DNA of 64,000 bases. It comes from Pilaira anomala. Lineage: Eukaryota; Mucoromycota; Mucoromycetes; Mucorales; Mucoraceae. The position numbers and the translations under genes are program-made. The notes below the pieces were generated by a model that was not told the DNA's origin, did no database searches, and was given only the letters and a program-made list of their open reading frames with translations. Position 1 is the first letter of the stretch. Every line of letters starts with the position of its first letter. The stretch lies in NCBI GenBank assembly GCA_025716855.1, contig JAIXMQ010000008.1, forward strand, positions 124,001 to 188,000. Reading direction: 5' to 3'. Below are positions 12,927-24,495 of this stretch, piece after piece.

Positions 12927-14245
12927 TCAATATTTTGACAGATGAGAAAATAGGTTATTACCTGAATCAGGAGAGGCTGTAGTTGCTGTAGAAGTAGATG
13001 TGGAAGGTACAGGTGTCATAGGTTGAGGTTTCGCGAAGTTTTCATTATGTTCATGCTTAATATCAGGTAAATGAGGACTCGATCTTTGAGAAGGAGGTTG
13101 ACTGTGTTGTTGAGGTTGTTGATAATAAACTTGAGTTTGAGGACTACCAGCAGGTGATTGTTGATGCATAACATGTTCATTATGTTGTTGCATCATGGGA
13201 GGACGAGAAGGTTGAGGTGATTGTTGTTGTTGTTGTTGTTGATGCATAATATTATTATAATGTTGTTGAGGCATAGGAGAATGTTGTTGTTGTTGCTGTT
13301 GTTGTTGTTGTTGTTGATAAGGATGTTGTTGTGGTTGTTGTGGTTGTTGTTGTTGTTGTTGATTAGTTTGTTGTTGTTGTGGTTGTTGTTGTTGTTGTTG
13401 ACCGTTTTCTCCAGTTCCAGATACAAGAACAGGATAACCCATAGGTGGGTAAACAGGGTTAACAACATAAGATTGAGACATCATTTGCTCTTTATGGTAA
13501 GCATATTGATAAGCATCGTAAGGTTGACCATATTGATTCAGGTTGCTAGGATATCCAAATGGCATAGCAGGTCCACGAATAGAAGGTGCATATTGAGCTG
13601 GTTGACCATTTTGTTCATTATTAGTATTATGGCTCATATCTGTAATGGCTTTACGAGGTTTTTCTTCTAGCAATAAAATAAAAAAATTTTTTAGCCAATA
13701 GTAATAAAAAGGCGTTTCTTTAAAAAAAAATTTTTTTTTTTTTTTTGAAAGAAACTGTCATCATTGAAAATAACTTACCACCAGTCTTTTGTCTTCTCTT
13801 ATATGGACCGCGTTTGATACCCTTCTTACGCTCTTTTCTGACAGAGTTCACACAAGTATCAGCAATACCATATTTAATACATCTAGGACAAGGTCTAGCA
13901 TCATCACACTTCTTACATGCTTTTTGACAGTTGGCTTTAAAAAAAAAAAAAAAAGTTTAAGTTAAACTAAAATACAAACAAATACTTGTTTTGGAATATA
14001 TACTTACTACAAGCGTTCTTTACTTGCTTTCGTTTGGGAGCAGCAACGACAACGGATTGATTTTGATCGGTCGTGGTCATGATACCAGCGTGTTGCATAG
14101 GAGGTAAACCGTTGGGATGATTCATTAAAGGCCCACTGATGGAAGGACCATTATTTAAAACGTTAGGGTTAGGTGCTCCTGTATTTTGATAAGGTTGTTG
14201 GGTTTGATAACCTTGTTGTTGTTGATAATATGGCATAGATTGCAT
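12927..14245 (-). CDS. Zn2Cys6 transcription factor with Gln-rich tail
   Basis: Three exons (14245-14008, 13934-13779, 13666-12927) give 377 aa with closed phases. The binuclear zinc cluster lies at about residues 79-106, spanning the first intron: C-x2-C-x6-C-x5-C-x2-C-x8-C (NACTNCQKACKKCDDARPC, then PRCIKYGIADTC), followed by a strongly basic RKERKKGIKRGPYKRR. Fungal factors of this type bind DNA through the cluster and usually regulate metabolism. The rest is unusually Gln/Pro/Tyr-rich, with CAA/CAG tracts over residues about 200-300 that look like an activation or condensate-forming region. The specific regulon is not inferable. The antisense Leu-rich frames here are artefacts of the Gln repeats. 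The A-rich (coding-strand T-rich) tract before the ATG fits a promoter. Confidence 0.88.
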
Positions 14246-14481
14246 TTTTTCGTTTTTTTATTTATTTTTTGAAAGGAGTTACTATTATTCTTTTTTTGGA
14301 GTTGCAAAAATAAAAAAAAAAATAAAAAAAAAATAAAAAGAGAGATAAAAAAAATTAGTACAAGGGTTTCTTAAGAAAAAAAAATTTTTTACTCGTCTTG
14401 TTACAATTTTTTTTTTTTTTCGGATTACAAATTTTTTTTTTTTTCTGAACAGTTCTACCCAATTGTATTTTTCGTCTAGTT

Positions 14482-14524
<43 letters not shown>

Positions 14525-14849
14525 CTCTTTTTTTTTCATCAGTTTCAACGCTCTCTATAATTTCGATTTTTTTTTTTTGAAAGAAGTTGTATAAACATTT
14601 GTACACAAAGGAACCAAATGTTTGTGTAAATAGAGAGCGCCGCTGGAAACTGACTTTGTGTTTTGTATAAATTTAAGGGTTCAAAACTGATAGATCATTT
14701 CAAACAAAAAAAAAAAAAAAAAAAAAAAGTAACAAGAACAAGTAATTAAAAGGAGCCTTAAAAAAGAAGAAAAATACTTACTGTGTGTACAAACTGTTTA
14801 GTTGCAAAAAAAAAAAAAAAAGAAAGAAAGAAAAAGACCGCAAAAAGTA

Positions 14850-14880
<31 letters not shown>

Positions 14881-15440
14881 ACTCTTTGAATTAATATCGG
14901 ACATCGAAAGAGATCGAAACATACACACCCAGAGAGTTTTGCGGGTTTTTAAAGACGATTTTTTTTGGACATTCCCTATATAGTAATGAAATCGGGTTAC
15001 GAAATTTTTACAATTTATTCTCAACAGCCAAACAGATTAAAGGATATATCATTAATAATATGAGCTATTTGGAGTTCTCATTGGATAGAATATGTATGTT
15101 TAATTGGGCTTTTATTTTTAAAATGATGTAATGGATGTATACTGCTGCCACGTACGCTGCCTTACCAGTCGCCTGAAGCCCTTTCAGGATGGTTTAAATG
15201 ATCACAAAATCAAATAAACGATACTTCAGCGTCTGGAAAACAGTGTACGGTATTGAATAGAGCATCTATCTAAGACAATGCGTACAAACCTATATAAAAA
15301 TAATTAGTAAATAATGTTCAAATAGTTAAACAGTAATAAAAACGTTACCTTATTGTCTTTGTTGTTCACAATCGATAATTATATCTAATAAAAGCTAATA
15401 AAAGCAGTATACAAGTTAATACATAGTGAATAAATACAAA
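14246..15440. other. Spacer with many A/T homopolymers
   Basis: Promoter side of the Zn2Cys6 gene plus unassigned DNA. Contains T runs at about 14487-14524 and 14857-14880. A short hairpin (CCTGAA/TTCAGG arms) lies at about 15172-15188. Lys/Phe-rich open frames here are translations of homopolymers, not genes. Confidence 0.6.
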
Positions 15441-15447
15441 GATAAAA

Positions 15448-15890
15448 TGCATACCTTAATTTCTAGTTCTTACTGCACGCGACATACCTTTATAATTAAA
15501 TGAAAAAAGTTAGAACTAAGTTAATTGAGACAAATGTAAACTGTACATACCAAAAGTAATAAGCGATAACAGCAGATAATACCTAGTACATAGAGAGAGT
15601 GTTAGTATGGGTTATTCCTTTGCGTTATTATGAGTTCATACCTTGTATTATCGTAAGCCATACTCACTTTAAAAAAGAAAAAAAAAATTAGTAAAAGAAA
15701 AAAAAATTTTTAAGTAAAAAAAAAAGAAGTGAATGTGAATACCTTATGATAAAATAAGAAAGCCATGAGTATGCCAGTCAACAGAGAGTCAAGTAGGAAC
15801 TATAATAAAGATAAGTTTATAAAAGAATCTTAAAAAAATAAACAAATTACTTACCATGTCAACTGTTGAGGAAACTGAAAGAAACAGATG
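15448..15890 (-). other. Cryptic multi-exon small locus (small membrane protein or spliced RNA)
   Basis: The minus strand shows a run of canonical short introns: donors GTAAGT (15854), GTATTC, GTATGA and GTATGT; acceptors TATAG, AAAG, CTAG and AAAG; branch sites ACTAAT, a perfect TACTAAC, and TTCTAAC. Putative exons are a 5' piece ending in ATG, then 57, 25 and 32 bases and a last exon with a stop. The 57-base exon reads FLLDSLLTGILMAFLFYHK, a hydrophobic segment. The later exons read SMAYDNT, YYLLLSLITFG and MSRAVRTRN-stop. One junction (57- to 25-base exon) is off by one base in my model, so the locus is a gene with an unusual boundary, a pseudogene, or a spliced noncoding RNA. Family not recognised. 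Confidence 0.4.
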
Positions 15891-16005
15891 GAAAAAAAAA
15901 AAAAAAAAAAAGTCCAAGAAATTGCAATCAAAAGTCACTAAAATTTAAATATGACGAAATGTCGACCAGTCAAAAACACACTTCTTCCCTTTACTTCCCT
16001 AAATA

Positions 16006-19002
16006 ATGAATAACCAACTCGTCAATAACAACAACAACAAGCACCTTTGTGATTTCAATGAATGTAGAAAAGAGTTCAGCACCCCTAGCGCTCTTAAACG
16101 TCATAAGAATTCACACCAACCTAAAGCACCCAAGACTCGCAGCATCAGGTTCTTAGATCCTTTGACGCCAAGCAACAACTTCGTAAGCAATAACTTTGCA
16201 AGAATTGAACTATCGCCAGCCGTCATTCAACAAGAACCCACAGTCGTTGAAGTAGTTGAACCTGTTCACGTAAATCTTAATACGATGGTGTTCTATGAAG
16301 ACGAACGACCTGAAAACCCTGACTATATTGACGAGGTAGAGGACGAAGACGAACCTTTGGGTGAACACATGGGATTCACTGAATCCACTGTTGATGAACC
16401 CGAAGATGTAGTTGACGAAATCGAGGACCAAGCTCCTATAGTTGTCAATGGGGAATTCTTTCCTTTCAGAGACAAGATACATCTTCTTATGCATCAGTTC
16501 TATTACCGTTCTGGTGCAGATGTATCTCAGGGTTTGATGAAGGATATCGTGAAGTTGGTTGAAGATGTTGTCGAGGCTAAACTCGCCTATCCACATGCCA
16601 AAGTTCCAGCACCCGATTTGATTTTCAATTTCAATGACCCAAGAAGAACGAAGAATCAAATCCCATTGTTGAAACAGACAGTCCACGATGTCAAAGTCCA
16701 AAAGACTGTCAATGGTCAAGAAGTCGAACAAACTCTACAATTTTCTATGAATCCACCCTCTGAAATATTGAAGTTGTTTGTCGCAAACCCTTCTCTTGTT
16801 GATGGTTTATCAAGACTCCCTGATCGTACTGAAGGTGAATTAGTTGATAGCTATCAATCACATAAGTGGAGAAGCCATGAATTGTTCCAACATCCAATGG
16901 TCTCGGTTACTATTCATGGTTTGTTAAAAGATATCTGGATTGGTGATCTCGTCAAGACTGATCAAATGATGATGATTGTTGAAGGGTTTTATACCTTGAA
17001 ACATTCTATTATCATGGTCGAAGGTTATCAAGTCATTTCCGTTCAAGATCAATTCTTTCTTCATAACATGCCTGCGAAAACTTCGGTTCCTATCAGCCAA
17101 GTATCAAGAATTGTCTGTGATTCCCCTGAAACTCTAGTATTAAATTTTGAAAGTGATGTGTTAGTTAACTCTGACCTCCTTTTAAAATGCAATGCTATTG
17201 TTTGTAAACTAACCCGCCCCAATCCATTGAAACGCCCTTCTTCTTCTTCTTCTTCTGCTCGTAAATACAAGCCTGTCAAAGTTATTCCATTGAATTTCTT
17301 TACCGACGATATGAGTGGAAATCGAACCAAAAAACATAACAAGTTTGATAGCTGGATCATGGTCCCTGCTGCATTGCCTCTTGCCCAAAGACATGCACTT
17401 GAAAACACGGCGTTCATCTGTACTGATCACTTGCTTTCAGCTATGCAAATGCTTCCCGCTATTGTCCAAAATCTGGTAAAACTAGAAAATGGTGTTGAGA
17501 TGTTCCTTCCAAGCGGTGAGTCTGTCATTGTCGTTGCACCTTTGCAATTTATCACTGCTGATAACGCACGACATGCAGAAATTGCTTCCAGCCGTGGTGC
17601 TATTTCAAAAAATCCTTGCCGTAAATGTGATTGGGAATTAAAAACCCCAGCTCGTGTTGATGGTGGAGATTTTAACTGGCGTCCTCGTTCTGAAAGCATT
17701 GTCGCAGCAATGTACGCTCGGTATTTGGCTTCTGGTGGTGACAAGTCCTTCTTGGTTGATACTGAGGCTGGTTATAAACTTGTAGGTGGTCAAGCCCTGG
17801 TTGTTCTTAAATCTTTCGACACAATGTTAGATTGTCCAATTGAGCTACTGCATACAATTATGCTTGGCGTCGGTAAAGCATTAGTAAAATGTTTGTTACA
17901 AGATCATTTGAATCCTACCGAAAAAAGTTTCCTTGAAACAAGATTGCATGGTTACGTTTCTAAAGGGTTTTCTCGTAAGTTGCGTTCCTCATTGCGTCTT
18001 CATGGTTCTTTCCTAGGTAGGGATTATAAAATATTGGTCCAACAGGTCCCTATTTTGTTAAATGAACTCATCGCCTCTGGAGAAATCCGATCCGATCGAG
18101 GGATTTTGTTAATTAAAAACTGCTTTGTTGATCTTGGAAAGCTGGCATCACTTGCATACATCAGTCGCATCAAGTTTAATTCAAGCCTGTACCTGACACA
18201 AGTTGCTTCCAATTACAATGATCTTCGTCTCTCTGTTTTGTACCACGATGAATTCCTCAAGATCAAGTATCCTAATCGAAAGGGTGGCAATATCTACAAC
18301 TCAAGTAAAATGCATATCATGCACCACTTAGTTGATGATATCTTTCGTTTTGGCTCTGCTATTTTCTTCGAGACTGAAAAGGGTGAACAACACAACAAGT
18401 TTGTTAGGGAGGGTCTGTTTCGTACCAACAGACAAAATCCTTCAAGAGATGTTGCTGTTGCTTTTGCAAAAAGAATGATGGCTCGCCACATTTTGGCTGG
18501 TGGTTCTTGGTTCGTGGAAGGTCAAAGCATTCCCTTAAAAGCTTCGAGAAAGGTCTTAGAGTGTGCTTCTTCGGTCGACACCACTGTTCGTGACTTTGCA
18601 GATAACAATGATCAAGATCCTGTCGTGAAACTTGGTTCCTCTGGTATCTTCAAGAATAAGCACGGCAACTATTTGATTGGTGAAGTTGTTAAGGTTGACG
18701 CCCTTACTGGTGAATACAAAGTTGTCGAGTACGCTCTTTTACGTGGTGACGAAGCCATTACAAGATTTGATGAATTAGAAAGTGATGATGTTAGCTCAAG
18801 TCTTTATCATACTTGTATGAAAGATGGCGCTAATAACTTGCTCGTCTTTAAAACTCGTGCTGAAACTTCCTTTCGTGAAGCAGAAGGCCAGTTTGTCCAA
18901 ATTCTCGATATCTCAAGAAGATATAACAATTACAACTTAATCAACATCAGCAAGTTTGGCACCTTCTGGTGGGCATTGTCTCATAAAAAAAAAATACTTT
19001 AA
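16006..19002 (+). mobile_element. Intact DDE-type transposase ORF with N-terminal C2H2 finger
   Basis: A single 998-codon frame without introns, unlike neighbouring host genes. Residues about 14-37 form a C2H2 finger (C-x4-C-x12-H-x3-H, with FSTPSALKRH). An acidic linker follows. The central part has DDMSGNRTKKHNKFDSW, FICTDHLLSAMQMLPAIV, and ADNARHAEIASS followed by NPCRKCDWE. This resembles the large plant/fungal DDE transposases of the CACTA/Plavaka-like type, in which D(D)xSGNxSKxWNKH and DN-x4-EIxSH...CRxC blocks belong to the catalytic region. The C-terminal third has HHLVDDIFRFGSAIFFETEKGEQHNK-like residues common downstream in these proteins. No in-frame stop interrupts it, so it may be recent or active. 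Terminal inverted repeats and target-site duplications were not identified by eye. A domesticated host gene is the alternative. Confidence 0.72.
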
Positions 19003-19117
19003 ATTAAATTTAATAAAAATCATATTTTGTCCTAACTTTGTATACGAACTTTTTTGAAATGTGTGTTAATCTTTAAAGTGAAAAGTTTTTTTTTTTTTTT
19101 TTGTAACGCGCTAAATG

Positions 19118-19151
19118 AAAAAGACTTGTAAAAATTCGTCAAAGTCTTTTT
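19118..19151. repeat. Inverted repeat downstream of the transposase
   Basis: AAAAAGACTT and AAGTCTTTTT arms with a 14-base loop, 116 bases after the transposase stop. It could be part of the element's 3' end or a transcript-end structure. Confidence 0.7.
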
Positions 19152-19522
19152 GGATAACGAAGCTGTTCTTCAATTTGTTGAAGACAATCCTTATTGGATA
19201 AGAGCAAATCCCATCGCTGCTTCAATCCCGCCGTGAAGGTTAAAACGCAGATTGAAATATTTTTATTGATTACCAGCACTTCCTGGTTATCTCATTGGCT
19301 TAAGGAAAAATAATTACTATATAAGTTAATGAGACTCCCTGGGTGTGTATAAAAAAAAAAAAAAAAATTTAACTTGTCAAAAAAAAGAATCTTTTTTTGT
19401 ACAATTTAATAAAATGAAATTTAATTTTTTTTTTCCTTTTTTTTTCTTAAAAGTATCATGTCTTTATTGATGTAAAAACTTGTGATTTGCCTCATGAATT
19501 AAAGCTTTTACACAAATTATTC

Positions 19523-19557
19523 CTTGAGTCCTTGAGTCCTTGAGTCCTTGAGTCCTT
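19523..19557. repeat. CCTTGAGT tandem repeat, about 4.5 copies
   Basis: Perfect 8-base units followed directly by a T run. Confidence 0.85.
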
Positions 19558-19967
19558 TTTTTTTTTTTTTTTTTATCGAAAGAAACATGATAATCCAAGT
19601 AATTACTAAATTAAGCATAAGGAAGGAATAAAGTCACAATTGGTTGACTTTGAAAATTAAAAAAAAACGTGGTAAATCTCTTTTAAAAAAAAAAACTAAA
19701 TCTTTTTTTTTTTATTATTATTTGATTATCGTACACAGACTTTTTTTTTTAAGGGAGAGAAAAATAAAAAAAGACGTGTGCTCTAATGTGCGTGCTTTGA
19801 TAATATAATACACCATAAAGTGTAAAAAATGTGTGTAGTATGTGTAAAATAGTGTGTTTTACGGAGTTTGAAATAAATTTCAAGCTCGTTCCATTTTTTT
19901 CCGTAAAACTGTTATCCGATGACGAATCGATTCGATAACTATAATAAACAAGAAAATTAATCATTTA

Positions 19968-21194
19968 TTATATATATATATATTTTTTTACTGTGGTCAT
20001 ATATTTACATTTCGCAATGATTTGTTTATCTTCTTCTTCAATCGATATTTCATCAGAAGGACGGACTTGTAAGAGGGCCTTCAACATCCAAATCGCTGTT
20101 TGATAGTCTTGTTCACATTCAGTCATATTTTCACCTACTAATTCATGAACCGCTGCTGCACGACTCTAAACAAAAAAAAAACCATTTTAAAATTAAAAAA
20201 AAACTTCTTTCCCTATTCTCTTATTTACCATTTCTAAGGCTCTGTCATAAAGTATTTTCTCAACACAACAATTTTGAACAGATTGTCTATCTTGAATTGA
20301 TTGTGCTCTCTTTAAACATTCATTAAATTTATCTCTCATCCACTGTACTGCATCATTTAATTGAACGGTTAAATTCTTCTCATTCTCTACTACCTCTGAT
20401 GAAGAACTACTACTACTATTACTATAATTTTGCCAATACTGTTGTGCTACATAAAGTCCTACTTCAAGTAAAGATAATGATTTAAAATAGAGTGAGACAA
20501 TTTCATCTGCCAACATGGATGACGGTTGTTGTGGATCAAATAAATTGTATTTTTGATCCGCATATTCTGTTACTGCATGTGCCATACATGCTAATCCTTC
20601 AATATGTTTCATCGTTGTATTGCTCGTATGTGAGGAAAATAAAAATCCATGAGGTGAACCTGTAGGATGATGTTGTGAACTCGAACTTTCTTTAGGAGGT
20701 GATGGTATAATCGGTCCAAACAATCGAACAGATGCTTTACTCACTGCTTTGGCTAAAGCAGATCCTGTACTTGTGCTTGTACTCGTCTTTCTCTCTCTTG
20801 TAAAAGGTGGGGTAGAGGGTGATATTGGTATATTGACTGCTGCTACTGTATTTCCTGTCATTGGTATAGCGGATGTACGTGGTGAAGCATCCAATTCTAC
20901 TTGTTTTAAAAAAAAAAATCTGTTAAACTATATACTTTTTTTTTTTATATTTAAACACGTACCATCTGCAAATTGGTTGGTTTCAATGATTCTTCTATCT
21001 AAAATCACATACTCTTGCAACATGTCTTCCTCTTCACCCATTCTACGTTGTTGTTTACCTGAATTTAGAGGTTGAGACGGCGATGGAGAGGTAGGTCTCC
21101 AAAGATTATCTTTGGATTCAAATTTCACAGGACGACCTTTTGAATAAAGCGGCGAACTATATAGATTTTTAAGAATGAAAGTTTTTGCATGATT

Positions 21195-21228
<34 letters not shown>

Positions 21229-21891
21229 ACCTTAATTGATCAATAGTAGACCATCTTCTTGTAGCAGTAGTAGTAGTAGTAGTATCTGAACTTCTTTGAG
21301 CAAAAGGAGGAGGTTCATAACTTGAATTCTTTTGTTGATTCATCGTATTTGTTGTGGTTGTTGCTGTTGTGGTTGTACGACAAGATCGAGTTCGCATAAT
21401 CGTTTGTTGTTGAGGAGGCTTTAAATTTAATACGGCCGGATGAGAAAAGAAATCTTCAAAAGAAATTCTTTCAATTGGATTCTTTTTTAATAATTTACGT
21501 ATTATATCCTTTAAATCACTTCCGATCATGATCTCTAGATTTTGTTCATCAGGAAACATAATCCTGTCTTTGTTTTCTTGAATCTTTTTTAATAATTCGA
21601 TATGGTTTTGTGCTCGAAAGGGAGGTCGACCGGTGACCATTTCGTAGAGTACGGAACCTACACTCCATAAATCTGCTTTGGCGTCGTATTTCTTATACGA
21701 TAGAATTTCGGGTCCCATATAGAGTGGTGACCCGCATAAGGTGTCGGCTAGACTTGCGTTCGGTAAGAATCGTGCGAATCCAAAGTCGGCTACTTTTAGT
21801 ATAGGTAAATCATTGTGAGAAGAGTCTTTTGGTTTTACTAGTAATAAATTCTAAATGTATTTTGTTATTATTATTTCTATTGAAATTTAGT

Positions 21892-21924
<33 letters not shown>

Positions 21925-22569
21925 TGTGGTTTAATATCTCTATGAACTAGATTCTTTGACCTTAAAAATTCTAATGCATTTGCTATATAATAGAATTATT
22001 AGTAATTCATTCCAGTTGAAGTAAACTTTTTTTTTTTTTACCCAGCTGCTTTAAGAAGTGACGAACAACTCGTTCAGGTAACCCACCCGCTGGACCTTTT
22101 GTTGAGTTATTTGCTCTTATATCTTTAATGTAATGAGACAAATCACCTAAAGAACAAAATTCCATGACTAGAAATATATTTGATTCTGTTTTCTAATTGG
22201 ATAAAAAAAAAAATTAATAATTTTTTTATTTTATTACTTGATAAACAGCATGAATACCTGACATTCAATTAATCCGACAATATGATCATGTCTTATCGCT
22301 GTAAGAATGGATATTTCAGACTCTAGATTCTCTAATAACTTTTTTGTTAGTTTGGACCTTCGTACGGATTTCACTGCTACAATTTGATTTGTAAACTATT
22401 TAAAAAAAAAAAAAAAAAAAAGGTTGAGTTCAAGTGCTTTATATTTATTAACAAAACTTACTTTATGCTGCGCTTTATAGACTGTTGCAAAAGAACCTTG
22501 ACCTATCTTTTCTTTTATAATGTAATCTCCAACATTCTCCATAGTGCTTTGTGAATTACTTGAAGACAT
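19968..22569 (-). CDS. ATG1: Autophagy-initiating Ser/Thr kinase Atg1/ULK
   Basis: Eight exons (22569-22462, 22395-22258, 22192-22042, 21982-21924, 21850-21231, 21156-20963, 20899-20229, 20165-19968) give 712 aa with all phases closing. Atg1 phosphorylates autophagy proteins when TORC1 or nutrient signalling falls. The N-terminal kinase has [73 protein letters not shown] and a [14 protein letters not shown] segment, all Atg1-like. A Ser/Thr/Gln-rich linker follows, then a helical C-terminal region with MIT-like character. MGPEIL replaces the usual MAPEIL. The C-terminus ends in YIYI just before the stop because the frame runs into an AT repeat; an extra 3' intron cannot be excluded. Divergent from the RRM-MLLE gene. 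Confidence 0.94.
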
Positions 22570-22943
22570 TTTTTTCGTAAACTGTGATAAACTAAAATAA
22601 TAATAATAATAATAAAAAAAAAAGAAGAAAAAAGAAAAAAGAAAGAGAGATAAAAAAAAAAAAAAAAAAAAGAGGAGTATATTATATATATATATATAAA
22701 AAAAGGGGGCTGGTCACAGGCGTATTTGAATGAGTTTTTTGGTCACATTCACACACACACACACACAGCGAGAAAGTGCCATCCACTTATCGTGACTGTG
22801 TCCTCCTCTTCAATAATAACACATCAATGCAAAAAGAGTAATCATGTGTTCAACCAAGATATTTAAATAAACTTTTTTTTTTTTATTTTTTTTTTTGTAA
22901 TATTTATTTTTCTTTATCCTTATACTCTCTTTTCAAGTTCAAT
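22570..22943. promoter_or_regulatory. Shared divergent promoter, ATG1 and RRM-MLLE gene
   Basis: 374 bases between two divergent start codons. Purine-rich on the ATG1 side (that is, pyrimidine-rich on its coding strand) and T-rich on the RRM side. It also carries (TA)n and (CA)n runs. No specific operator recognised. Confidence 0.55.
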
Positions 22944-24495
22944 ATGGTAAAAAAAAAAATAAAAAAAATAAAAAAATAAGACGCTTTATTTAACACACAT
23001 GTTTTAAAATAGCTTACGGCCCCTTATGTACACTTTAACGATGCAAGAAAACCTCACCAGGATGGTGGTAGAGGTAGTCATGTCACGAATCCGATGACGA
23101 TGATTGATTATACCAATTTGTATATAAAGAATTTAGATGCAGATGTTACTAGTTATGATTTATTTAAAAGATTTAGAGTATATGGTAAAATAATCTCTGC
23201 TAGAGTCATGAAAGATAATGTTACAAGTAAATCAAAAGGATATGGTTTCGTTAGTTTTACCAATATTGAAGAAGCAAGAGAAGCTTTACAACATATGGAT
23301 GGTGCGCTCGTAAATACAAAGAATATTGTAGTCACTTTTCATGAACATAAAAAACAAGTGCCAACAACAAATGATGTCAAACGTAATAGTCATGATCAAA
23401 GTTATCCTTCACCACAATCAACTTCTTATCCAAACTATAGTTATATTCCTGAACAACAACAACAACAACAACAACACCATCATCATCAACAACAACATCA
23501 TCATTATCAACAGCCACCACCACCACCACCACAACAACAACAACAACAAATCAAGGTAAATAAATAAAATATATATATATATATACATACACATAAAATA
23601 TTAAAACCTTAAATATATTATAGAATACATCGGTTATACCATCTCATAATCCATGGAATGAAACTGGTATTTGGATGCACACTAATAAATCCCCTGTGGT
23701 AGTTCCACATCATGCGTTCTCTTCTATGCATCATGTACCTGTTGCAACAACAACAACAACAACAAATAATACTTTAGTGTCACCTTATCATCAACAACAA
23801 CAACATCATCATCATCACCCACAACTTATAAACCAAATGCAACAACAAGAGAGTAATATAAACAGCCAAATTCAATACCAAAAATTGCGAGATGCGATTT
23901 ATTCACAATTATCAGATTATCAACAAAAAGATTTAAATGATTTAGTGGATTTAATTCAATCCTTAAAGAAACGAGATCTCTCTCTTTGTTTATTTAATCC
24001 GACCTTCTTGAAACAAAAGATTGATGAAGCCTATGAAGCACTTTATTTATTTCAAAACAATACGACTTCTATGACCACTACACCTTCTCTTGTTCATCGA
24101 AATATTCAACAACAACAGCAACAGCAACAGCAACAACAACAACAACAACAGCAACAACAACAACAAGAGGATTTAAATAGTACTCATTCGGCTGCGGCTG
24201 CTATCTTGACTTCTTTAGAGGGTATGACAATGAATAAAAAGAAGCGTGTATTTGGTGATATCTTTTTTCCATATGTCAGGGTAAAAAAAAAAAAAAAAAA
24301 AAAAATACATTGTTGAATTTTTTTTTTTTTTCGAAACTAATCTGTATAAATTAGGCAACGGGTGTTAAACATGCTCCAAAAGTCACTATTCGTTTATTAG
24401 ATACTGTTCCTTTGGATGAACTTGCATTCAACATGTATGACAAGAAAGAATTGACTCGAAAAGCTCAACAAGCCTATTCTGAACTTTACTGTTAA
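22944..24495 (+). CDS. RNA-binding protein: one RRM and two C-terminal MLLE (PABC-like) domains
   Basis: Four exons (22944-22946, 23013-23555, 23624-24280, 24355-24495) give 447 aa. Exon 1 is only the start codon, followed by GTAAAA. The RRM lies at about residues 34-112 with RNP2 LYIKNL and RNP1 KGYGFVSF, and is closest in feel to poly(A)-binding protein RRMs. Long Gln/His tracts follow. Residues 267-327 (QKLRDAIYSQL ... DLVDLIQSL ... NPTFLKQKIDEAYEAL) and about 389-447 (FGDIFFPYVR, APKVTIRLLDTVPLDEL, KKELTRKAQQAYSEL) both match the MLLE fold, the second more closely. MLLE domains bind PAM2 peptides. The layout recalls the endosomal mRNA transporter Rrm4 of Ustilago, but with one RRM instead of three. 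Function is inferred. Confidence 0.75.

Larger units (their letters stand above)
19003..19967. other. Spacer between transposase and ATG1 3' end
   Basis: Holds a 10-base-stem hairpin at 19118-19151, a smaller CTTCAA/TTGAAG hairpin near 19170, and an 8-base tandem repeat at 19523-19557. No gene seen. Confidence 0.6.

Noticed and set aside
13221..13670. Leu-rich open frame on the plus strand and Asn-rich minus-strand frame
   Set aside because: They are alternative-frame translations of the CAA/CAG repeats of the Zn2Cys6 gene.
14285..14606. Lys/Phe-rich minus-strand frames
   Set aside because: Translations of A/T homopolymers; no conserved motif.
15035..15050. ATATCCTTT on the minus strand, resembling a U12-type donor
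   Set aside because: No exon context, no TCCTTAAC-type branch site nearby and no gene there.
15800..19600. Terminal inverted repeats for the transposase element
   Set aside because: Looked for matching inverted ends and a target duplication on both sides by eye; none convincing, so element borders are not reported.
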